Below, piece by piece: positions 55,603 through 64,000 of a stretch of DNA of 64,000 nt. The notes below the pieces were generated by a model that was given only the letters and a program-made list of their open reading frames with translations, was not told the origin of the DNA and searched no databases. This stretch comes from Tetracentron sinense (taxonomy: Eukaryota; Streptophyta; Magnoliopsida; Trochodendrales; Trochodendraceae), in contig CM026565.1 of NCBI GenBank assembly GCA_015143295.1, positions 13,886,041-13,950,040 of the forward strand, read 5' to 3'. Numbering within the stretch: position 1 is the stretch's first letter; each line of letters begins with the position of its first letter. The translations under genes and the position numbers were made by a program.

Positions 55603-58600
55603 TCATTCAATTAATTCTGGGTACTTTGCTTTGACTTCGACTTCACGCTCCCATGTAGCTTCTTCCCGAGCATGGTGTTGCCATTGCACAAGAACCAAAG
55701 GGATTGTCTTGTTGCGAAGCACCTGATCTCTTCGATCCAAAATCTGAACCGGCTTTTCAATCAAGGTGAGGTCCTCTCGAATCTCCAACGGTTCCAAGTC
55801 TATGACATGCGAAGGATCCGTAATGTACTTCCCAAGCATAGACACATGGAAGACGTTGTGAACTGCGGCCATGTGAGGTGGGGGAGCTACTCTGTAAGTT
55901 ACCTCACCAACTCGCGTGATAATCTCAAAAGGCCCAACATACCGAGGACTGAGCTTGCCTCGCTTGCCAAATCTCATGATCCCTTTGCTAGGAGATACTT
56001 TCACAAAAACTTGATCCCCTACTTGAAATTCCAAGTCCCTAAGGCGCGTGTCCGCATAACTTTTCTGGCGATCTTGAGCGGCTTTCAATCGATCCCGAAT
56101 GATCTTAACTGTGTTTGCAGTTTGCTCAATCAACTCTGGACCAAGTACTTTCCTTTCTCCTACCTCATCCCAATAGAGAGGAGACCTACAACTTCGCCCA
56201 TACAAGGCCTCAAATGGTGCCATTTGGATACTCGCCTGATAGCTGTTATTATAGGCGAATTCAACCAAAGGTAAGTGTTCTTCCCAACTGCCTCTGAAAT
56301 CCAACATACAAGCCCGAAGCATGTCTTCAATGACTTGGTTCACTCTCTCGGTTTGTCCATCCGTCTGTGGATGAAAAGCGGTGCTGAAATCAAGTCGGGA
56401 ACCCATAGCCTCCTGGAAGCTTTTCCAGAATCGTGATGTGAATCTTGGATCCCGATCTGACACAATACTAATGGGCACTCCGTGCAACCTCACCACTTCC
56501 TTGATGTACAAAGCGGCTAACTGACTAGAGTTAAAAGTAGTTCGGTAAGGTAAGAAGTGAGCGGACTTCGTCAAACGATCCACTACTACCCATATCGCAT
56601 CTGAGCCCCTTGCCGTCTTTGGCAAGCCAACTATGAAATCCATGGATATGTTCTCCCATTTCCACTCGGGAATCGGAAGGGACTGTAATAGACCTGCGGG
56701 CCGCATGTGTTCTGCTTTTACCTGTTGACACACCAAGCACCGTGCTACATATTCCGCAACCTCCCTCTTCATATTCCGCCACCAAAAGTGACTCTTGAGG
56801 TTCCGGTACATCTTTGTACCCCCTGGATGCACTGTGTACTTCGAACGGTGTGCTTCATCCAAAATCTCTCTTCGAAGATCTGCATTGGCTGGGACGCACA
56901 GCCTTCCCTTGAATGTGATAGCACCACGACTAGTGAGAGAGAAGTCCTCACTACCCTTAGCAACTTCCTTGTCCCGATAAGCCAACAATTCAGCATCCGA
57001 GGCTTGGTACTCTTGGATCAATCTATAATGTATGGCCGAACCGTGACGTTTGCCAAGATAGGACTACGAACAGAGTCATTCACACTAATGTCCAGATTTG
57101 TCAAGTCTTCAAGTAGCTTCCATTCCTGCACCAACATGTGTGCTAATAACCCCGGAGGTCTTCTACTCAAAGCATCAGCCACTACATTTGCTTTACCCGG
57201 GTGGTATTGAATGGTACAATCATAGTCTTTCAAAAATTCCATCCAACGCCGTTGCCTTAGATTCAATTCCTTTTGGGAAAAGAGGTACTTGAGGCTCTTG
57301 TGGTCCGTATACACATAGAATTCCACCCCGTATAAGTAATGTCGCCAGATCTTGAGTGCAAACACGACTGCGGCAAGCTCTAAGTCGTGCATGGGGTAAT
57401 TCTTCTCATGCTCCTTCAATTGCCTCGATGCATAGGCAATGACTTTCTTGTGCTGCATGAGTACACACCCAAGTCCAACGTGTGAGGCATCACTATACAC
57501 CTCATACTCATAAGGTCCAGATGGCACAGTAAGGACAGGGGCTGTAGTAAGCCTCTTCTTCAGTTCCGTGAAATTGATCTCGCACTTATCACTCCATACA
57601 AACTTGGCGTTCTTCCTTGTCAGGTAAGTGAGCGGTGCTGCAAGGCTAGAGAAACCCTCTACGAATCTCCTGTAGAAGCCTGCCAACCCAAGAAAGCTGC
57701 GTATCTCGGTAACACTCTTGGGCCTCGCCCAACTCATAATTGCTTCGATCTTCTTTGGATCTACCGAGATACCTTCTGCAGAAACAACGTGGCCTAGGAA
57801 TGCCACCTCTTCCAACCAAAACTCACACTTACTAAGTTTGGCTTATAGCTTGTGCTCTCTTAGTATTTCCAAAGCCAGGCATAGGTCACGTGTGTGATCT
57901 TCCCGTGTCTGGGAATAGACCAAAATGTCATCAACAAATACAATCACGCACCTATCAAGATATGGCCGGAACACCCGGTTCATCAAATCCATAAAGGCTG
58001 CCGGCGCATTCGTGAGTCCAAAGGGCATCACCAAGAACTCGTAGTGTCCATACTGAGTCCTGAAAGTAGTTTTGGGAACATCTTCCACCTTAATCTTCAA
58101 CTGGTGATAACCCGATCGAAGGTCTATCTTCGAGAAAAATCTCGCTCCCTTCAACTGATCGAACAAGTCATCAATCCTAGGCAAGGGATACCTATTCTTT
58201 ATAGTGACTTTGTTCAATTGCCTGTAATCGACGCACATCCGCATCGAGCCATCTTTCTTCTTAACAAACAACACCGGGGCACCCCACGGTGAGACACTTG
58301 GTCGAATGAAACCAAGACCTTGTAATTCTTCCAACTGGGTCTTTAACTCTTTGAGTTCAATAGGGGCCATTCTATACGGAGCCCTGAAAACAGGAGCTGT
58401 GCCTGGTGCAAGCTCGATCACAAACTCAATCTCCCTGTCTGGAGGCAATCCTGGCAACTCCTCTGGAAATACATCCAGGAACTCACTCACAACTGGAATT
58501 GTCGATGAGTCCTTTGCCTCGGGGTTAGCTAAGCTCAACGCCACAAAACGAGCGATATCTCTACCCTTCAACCCCCGAAAGTGAAATGGTTTTCCTTCTA

Positions 58601-59018
58601 CCGGCTTGAAGAGTACCACCTTCTCAAAGCAAGCTACGTGCCCATGATGCGCTGCTAACCAATCCATTCCCAATATAAGATCAAAGTCATGGAATCCAAG
58701 GACGATGAGATCAACCGCCAACTCGTGGCTTCCAACTTGGACCACACTATTTCTATACACTTTATCTGCCAATACTGTTTTGCCGAGAGGAGTCGAAATG
58801 GCTAACTCCGGTTCTAGCTGACTTGGCTCTACAGAAAAGCCTTCTGAAAAACTCGGCGAGACAAATGAATGAGTAGACCCGGTATCAATCAACACTCGAG
58901 CCAAATACTCATTGACTAGTAGGGTTCCTGAAATTTTAACTAGCGGAGTTAATCCATGCATCAACAGTGTATACATGTAGGTATATATACATATATAACA
59001 TGCCAAGTACGTATACAA
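55603..59018 (-). pseudogene. Ty3/gypsy pol region (protease, RT, RNase H, integrase, chromodomain-like tail)
   Basis: All pol parts are recognisable in the Ty3/gypsy order on the minus strand. The protease has [13 protein letters not shown] near 58,890. The RT lies at about 57,850-58,400, with [18 protein letters not shown] and the catalytic [10 protein letters not shown]. The RNase H has [14 protein letters not shown] near 57,490. The integrase has a zinc-binding HHCC region (HPGGTKMYRNL to CLVCQQ) near 56,740-56,840 and a DDE core near 56,290-56,650. The C-terminal tail ends with VLVQWQHHAREEATWERE, a chromodomain-like module, near 55,630-55,680. The region falls into about three long open stretches, so it is broken in roughly two places. 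Confidence 0.93.
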
Positions 59019-59061
59019 TCAATTAATACTTAACAGTTTAATTTACGGATAATTAAATAAG

Positions 59062-60273
59062 CTACAACTGCGTACCTTGCACTACATCGTCAGATGCAAG
59101 TGCATCACCCTCTGTTAAGGCAAAAACTCGCCCCTGGTTCGCCTGGCGAGACTGAGGTGTAGACCGAGTAGTCTGAGATGACGCCTGATATGATCCTGCT
59201 GGGCGTGCTGGTGGCCTAATCCCCTGAGACTGGCCTGGTAAATGCCGACTGGGGCAATCCCTGATCATATGGCCCTGGCGACCACAATGAAAACATCCAC
59301 CCGATGCTCTTCGGCAATCTCCTGCCAGGTGCCTTCGGTCGCATGAAGTGCAGACCTCGTGTGTATAAGTCGGAGGGGCTGGAGGTGGAGCATACCTCAT
59401 CGTCTGAGGTGCAACAGGCCGTGGGGCCGGAAGAGCCTGAGGTCGCGGTGCCTGAGGCGCATACTGCCGTGGAGCTGGAGGCGCATAAGATGGTCTCATT
59501 GGTGGTGCTGGCCACGTATACTGATAAGGGCCAGTACGAGCCCGCCTCTCTAGAGGTGCTGAACTACTGGATTGACCTCTCGTCAATTCCCTCTTCTTGG
59601 ACACCGCCTCAGAGTTGGTCTCAACCAACAAGGCTTTATCCACCACTTCAGTGTAAGTGGCGTGCCTAAAGACCGAGACTTTCTCCATGATGACATCCTT
59701 GAGTCCTTGCTCAAACCTCCTCGCCTTCATTGCCTCGGTGGAAATCATATGTGTCGCGAAGCGTGATAGCTCTGAGAACTTGGCCTCGTATTGAGCCACC
59801 GACATCAAACCTTGCTCGAGGTTGATGAATTCTCTCTCTTTCTTTTCCCGTGCTCCAATCGGAAAATACTTCTTATAGAACGTATCCTTAAACTCCTCCC
59901 AAGTCCACGGTTGACCTTGCATGGTCAAGTCCCGTGTCCTCAATGCGGACAACCACCAATGGTGGGCTTCACCTTCTAGCATGAAAACTGCCCATGCTAC
60001 TCTATCCTCCTCTGTAGGCAAGAGGACCGCAAAGATCTTCTCCATCTGGAGGATCCATGCCTCCGCAGCAAGAGGGTCCGCGGTACGATGTACTGGAGCT
60101 GCGGGCGGTGGAGTAGGTGCCGCCGATGATGGTATAGCCTGCCGAGCCGCCAGTATGGCGAGTGTCTCAGCAATAGAGCCTAAGACCTGAGAGAGGTCCG
60201 GCTGCTCATCCTCATCCCGTGAAGAAGAGGAAGCTCTGGTATGTGGTCCACGACTCCGTGTGTTCCGTCTCAT
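59062..60273 (-). CDS. Ty3/gypsy gag
   Basis: This open frame of 403 codons starts MRRNTRSRGPHTR (60,273) and encodes the capsid and nucleocapsid. The retrotransposon gag domain spans roughly residues 75-205, with AWILQMEKIFAVLLPTEEDR and FKDTFYKKYFPIGAREKKER. A Pro/Ala/Tyr-rich linker follows, then the CCHC knuckle CFHCGRQGHMIRDC near residue 335. A lone extra Cys cluster (CTSCDRRHLAGDC) stands just before it. Gag and pol lie in separate frames with a short gap, as often found where the family uses a programmed expression step. It is open throughout. Confidence 0.9.
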   Translation of the reverse strand: MRRNTRSRGPHTRASSSSRDEDEQPDLSQVLGSIAETLAILAARQAIPSSAAPTPPPAAPVHRTADPLAAEAWILQMEKIFAVLLPTEEDRVAWAVFMLEGEAHHWWLSALRTRDLTMQGQPWTWEEFKDTFYKKYFPIGAREKKEREFINLEQGLMSVAQYEAKFSELSRFATHMISTEAMKARRFEQGLKDVIMEKVSVFRHATYTEVVDKALLVETNSEAVSKKRELTRGQSSSSAPLERRARTGPYQYTWPAPPMRPSYAPPAPRQYAPQAPRPQALPAPRPVAPQTMRYAPPPAPPTYTHEVCTSCDRRHLAGDCRRASGGCFHCGRQGHMIRDCPSRHLPGQSQGIRPPARPAGSYQASSQTTRSTPQSRQANQGRVFALTEGDALASDDVVQGTQL

Positions 60274-60611
60274 GACTAAAGTCCTGAGAATAATAACACC
60301 ACATGAGTCTAACTTGAAACCACAGTTTATTTCAATGCCATTTCACAATAATTCAATTTGTATTAGTTGTATAATACTAATACACATCACATCAAGTCAT
60401 CAGAGTATTCATCACATTATACTTATACTTTAGTGTTCTGGCGTACCTAGGACCGTACTTGGTTAAAGCAACCATTTTAGACTAAGACTAAAGTTTAGTC
60501 TTAAACTTGGAACCAGACTCGTTCCCGACTCACTTCTTTCGTAATTTGTTTCCCAACATATGCTCTTGTCAAGCCGTAGTATAAGATTCTAAGTGACCCT
60601 AGAGACCTAAA

Positions 60612-60629
60612 GCCTAAGCTCTGATACCA
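60612..60629 (-). other. Primer-binding site (initiator Met tRNA)
   Basis: The minus strand reads TGGTATCAGAGCTTAGGC four bases inside the 5' LTR. This is the classical plant PBS for initiator methionine tRNA. Confidence 0.9.
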
Positions 60630-60633
60630 CTTC

Positions 60634-63017
60634 TGTCGCGACCCAAAACCCACCCTAGGAGTTAGAGTGAACTTTGGACGACTAATCATGGCTTACATGA
60701 CTTGCTTGACAAACCAACCTGCAAAAACCCACAGAGCATATACAATAGAGGATATAAACAGCGAAAACATACTCTAACATAGCACAGCGGAAGTCTAAAC
60801 AAACCTCTATGTATATACGACTCCAAGTTTTCACAAAAGGAATCCAAAAGAAAGTGCGGACAGACCCGCCAAAATACATGGATATAATCACTCTTGCTCA
60901 CCCATAGCTAATCCACTCAGAACCTAACACCACCTACTGATAACCCTCTACAGGAGGTTCCTCAAAAGGCTCCTCGACGTACTCCTCTTCCACCCATGGA
61001 CCAGGAGCACAAACATCAAATGGAGCAGCAGCTCCCTCAGAACCTGCCGACATAAGAAGTACGGCTGAGCATGGAATACTCAACGGGTACCAAATACTAA
61101 CCAATAGTCATAGCATAAAAATGGCAATACATAAATCAGGAGCAATTCATATATGTTAGACAGAAACAATTCATATCATACAAGGAAGTAAAGCAATTTA
61201 TAATCATGCTTGTATTTCGTAGAAAGCCGATAAAACCTCTTGAAAACATCGTGCACTTGACTTGGCTTGAAATATCTTTTCGTACTTGAAAGCTTGTAGT
61301 GTTTGTCTTACTTGATCTTGTCGAGCGTGTCGTACGTGTCATGTCATGCATGTCATGCGTGCTTGCTTGTGATCATGTAACTTGTGAGATACACTTGTGA
61401 GATATCCTTGTGAGATGCGCTTGAGAGATGCCTTGATAGGGAAGGGAGACCCTTCTTTATGCAATGCACTTGCGAGGGAAGGGAGACCCTTCTTCATGAT
61501 ATGTATGTACTTGGAGGGAAGGGAGGCCCTTCTTCATGATATGCACTTGTGAGTGAGGGGAGACCCCTCGTGGAATGTTGGTTCTTGTTTTCTTGTGAAA
61601 AGCGAGGTAAAACATATCGTAGGATATGTCCCACCTCTAACCATGTTCTTGAAAACCTCGATAAATCATGTCATGCATGCCGTGCTCGTGGGAACCGTGT
61701 ACATACTTGCATTTAAATTTAAATATGACATTTGGGTAATTTCACAACACATATAACATCAATGATTGAGCAATGTAATATTCATATCATTTAGGGAAAG
61801 CAAGAAAACACACTATCATAGGCCCTAGCAATATTCATATTTTATTAGGCATGCATTTCCTAATTTACAACTCATTTTATTCACCTTGGCATTTCATCAA
61901 ACATGGTGAGTTCATTATTCATTATTCATTTAAACCTAAATCATGCTTTTCTAGGTGAGTTTACTCACATCATAACTTGTATGTTCATTATTAGTACAAT
62001 GCCCTTTCCCATTCGTTCATCACATCATCCACACGGCATCCATTCGCCAACATCCATCTCCATTCACCATTCACAACCATCCATCTCATAGCACATGTGT
62101 AAATGAAAGGAAATCAAAAGAAATAAAGGGAAAAGAGGAACTATAACTAGGAGGGTAGTAAGAAGTACCGACCTTGATCAAGTGAGGAAGAAATCCCCCT
62201 TCCAAAAACAACTGTGAGTTGCTGCCCTAGGTTGAGGAGATGCTCCTCACGAGTTTGTGCCTTGATCTTGAAGAAAAATGGGCTTGAGTGGAGTGTGGGT
62301 TCACAAACCCCTTGATTTCTCTCCAAAATGGAAACCCTAGGTTGGAATCGCCTTCTCCCCTTTCTCCTATTCTCTCAAACTCTCTAAGTGTTGAATGATG
62401 CCCTAAAGGCTCGGGTTAAACTCTCAAGGTAAGAGTAAACCGACCAAAAGACCATAATACCCTTACTGAAATTTCTGCAAAAACGTGAGTACTAAACACG
62501 TTGAGCTATGAATAGTGCCAAACACGTTGTGCTGTGAACAGCGCTGAACACGTTGTGCTGTGAACAGTGCCAAACACGTTGTGCTGTGAATAGTGCCAAA
62601 CACGTTGTGCTGTGAATAGTGCCAAACACGTTGTGCTGTGAATAGTGCTGAGCTCGTTGTCTGTTGTGTTATGTACAACGTACCCGTTGTGAGCTGTACA
62701 ACGTACTCGTTGTTTGCTGTACAATGTACACGTTGTCTGCTGCACGACGTACCCGTTGTCTGTTGTACAACGGATGCACAACGTACACGTTGTGAGCTGT
62801 ACAACGTACACGTTGTCTGCTGCACGACGTACCCGTTGTCTGTTGCACAACGGATGCACAACGTACACGTTATCAGAGTACGTTGTCTATGCGTTGTCTG
62901 TGCCTTATCAGAGCACGTTGTCAGAGCTACGTCCTTAGTGCCTTCCGAGCTACGATTGCCTGTAGGTCCAGACTGTTTTGGCCATATCTTTTGACTCGTT
63001 CGTCCGATTTTGACGAT
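60634..63017 (-). repeat. 5' LTR of the Ty3/gypsy element (right copy)
   Basis: It matches the left LTR from TGTCGCGACCCAAAACCC onward, at about 98% by eye over the stretches compared. The hairpin array is at 61,441-61,570 and the palindrome array at about 62,492-62,885. The palindrome array is shorter than in the partner. Similarity ends at 63,017. Confidence 0.93.
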
Positions 63018-63483
63018 GAACTCAGTGTTTTAAAACACGAAAACTCGGACCGACTCGAAACCTTGTTGAGTCGAGTCAACTCGAAAACTCGGCCAAAACT
63101 CGATACTAAAAACTCGAAAAATATAATATATTTTTATTATGTATTATATTTATAAAAAATAATATAAATTAAAAATTCAATTATTAAACTAAATCTAATA
63201 TGATATTATATATAAAAATAATATTCTTTAGAAAAATTATTTTTAAAACTTCTATAATGAATTATTAATTGCTATTTTACCATATTGCTATTTTTTAGAT
63301 GTTATAAATGATTAATTAACAAATAATTCATCAATTATATGAATATTCCATAATATCATTTACCATCAACATCTAATCAACTAATTGACTAAAAATATAT
63401 AAAACAAACTAAAAAGGTTATCATCTATTGATGGCTTAAAATGTAGTCACCAATTAACAAACTAATTATTACAAGTTCAAATT
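63018..63483. other. AT-rich spacer with ACTCG repeats
   Basis: Bases 63,030-63,120 contain about eight irregular copies of AACTCG or ACTCGG with the foldback GTTGAGTCGAGTCAACTCG. The rest is AT-rich without gene. It may be the 3' UTR or downstream region of the hAT gene. Confidence 0.5.
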
Positions 63484-63941
63484 TTAATTATTTAAATCAA
63501 TATCGAGATCAGAATAAGAGTCTGGTGGTAAAGTCTCACTTCCATTCCCATACTCTCTTGTGTCAGCTTCCAACAACCAATCATCTTCTCCAAATCTGCT
63601 ATGATCAGGATTTGGTGGGTCTGCTTGCGTGTCATCATCACCAGGTTCACAAGCAACCCACTCATCCTCACAACTCTCTAGCAAGATGTTTTCCAATAGG
63701 ACGGGATCATAATTTGAAGTGTGTCTCCTTAGCTGTCGCTCCCTAAGCCTCAAGTTGTAATGTACAAACACCAACTTATCTAACTTCTCTTGCTTCAATC
63801 GATTCCTCTTCTTGGTATGAATTTGATCAAATGTACTCCAGTTCCTTTCGCATCCAGTTGAGGAACAAGTTTGACTCAAAATGCGAATGGCGATTCGTTT
63901 GAGAGTGGGAGTTCCCCAACCATAGTTTTCCCACCAAGAAA
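63484..63941 (-). CDS. hAT-type transposase or domesticated hAT protein, last exon
   Basis: On the minus strand an acceptor (TTTTACAG) at about 63,942 opens an exon that runs to the stop at 63,484. It starts WWENYGWGTPTLKRIAIRIL and continues SQTCSSTGCERNWSTFDQIH and KKRNRLKQEKLDKLVFVHYN, which is the hAT C-terminal dimerisation domain (hallmark S-x-x-x-x-E-R-x-W-S). The remaining about 70 residues are acidic (EDEWVACEPGDDDTQADPP, then SDLDIDLNN). The exon is open without break. The rest of the gene lies beyond the right edge. Whether this is a transposon or a host gene derived from one cannot be told from one exon; such acidic tails occur in both. Confidence 0.85.
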
Positions 63942-64000
63942 CTGTAAAATAACAAAATGTAATTAAAATCGTTAATATAAAAAAGAAGATTATTGTAAAA

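Larger units (their letters stand above)
52893..63017 (-). mobile_element. Ty3/gypsy LTR retrotransposon (chromovirus, Tekay/Del-like), young
   Basis: The order on the minus strand is LTR (right), PBS, gag, pol (protease, RT, RNase H, integrase with a chromodomain-like tail), polypurine tract, LTR (left). Long LTRs, the initiator-Met PBS and the C-terminal chromodomain point to a Tekay/Del-like chromovirus; lineage is inferred. I count four differences in the first about 210 bp of the two LTRs, so the insertion is recent, probably on the order of a million years or less to a few million. It looks nearly whole, with about two or three breaks in the coding part. The left flank is TGACA; similarity between the LTRs ends at 63,017 and no target duplication is seen on the right. 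Confidence 0.92.

Noticed and set aside
55672-57292. Plus-strand frames of up to 200 codons opposite the pol region
   Set aside because: Antisense shadows of the integrase and RNase H coding sequence, with no family resemblance of their own.
59304-59669. 121-codon plus-strand frame opposite gag
   Set aside because: Shadow of the GC-rich, Pro-rich linker of gag.
1-64000. tRNA, rRNA or snRNA genes
   Set aside because: I found no cloverleaf boxes or conserved rRNA segments; the only tRNA-related words are retrotransposon primer-binding sites.

Overview
The window is plant nuclear DNA, almost certainly from a flowering plant. It holds a ~178-bp satellite with higher-order structure, plant LINEs, Ty1/copia and Ty3/gypsy LTR elements, a TNP2-type CACTA transposon, Helitron-like elements, an hAT transposase exon and a broken copy of a plant BEACH-WD40 (SPIRRIG-like) gene. 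I cannot name the species. No intact host gene lies fully inside the window; it looks like heterochromatic or pericentromeric sequence built by nested insertion.

Layout. 1-7,350: satellite array with higher-order repeats, ending in one inverted monomer (7,363-7,482). 7,483-16,407: a broken LINE (ORF1, endonuclease, RT, RNase H, A-tail) split by a 3.6-kb solo LTR with a perfect 5-bp target duplication (8,625-12,180) and by a rearranged patch (14,890-15,981). 16,408-19,686: copia and LINE fossils. 19,687-22,083: a second solo LTR of the same superfamily, in the opposite orientation, with its own 5-bp target duplication. 22,455-25,221: 3' exons of the BEACH-WD40 pseudogene. 27,115-27,893: a diverged, inverted array of the satellite superfamily. 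28,339-34,683: an LTR element with both LTRs and a 5-bp target duplication, but carrying only an antisense ORF region. 34,865-50,381: a 15.5-kb CACTA element (minus strand) with its two gene sets, three Helitron-like insertions, a LINE tail inside the transposase gene and a tandem foldback array. 50,382-52,380: LTR-like sequence with paired palindromes. 52,893-63,017: a young Ty3/gypsy chromovirus-like element on the minus strand with 2.4-2.6-kb LTRs. 63,484-63,941: last exon of an hAT transposase-like gene that runs off the window.

The most unusual signal is in the long LTRs. Three LTR copies (8.6-12.2 kb; 19.7-22.1 kb; 52.9-55.5 kb with its partner at 60.6-63.0 kb) share conserved blocks, but at two fixed slots each carries a different tandem array of inverted repeats. 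In the first slot the arms of the repeats change together (for example ATGTTAATG/CATTAACAT against ATGTTAGTG/CACTAACAT around one constant loop), which is the mark of selection, or of a copying mechanism, that keeps a hairpin rather than a sequence. In the second slot each copy has its own palindrome family (CGCTCGAGCG; ACCGATCGATCGGT; ACAACGTACACGTTGT). An LTR-like segment near 51 kb has a comparable array (ATCCAGTCGACTGGAT). I read this as a modular, exchangeable hairpin-cassette organisation of plant LTRs. Its function is unknown.
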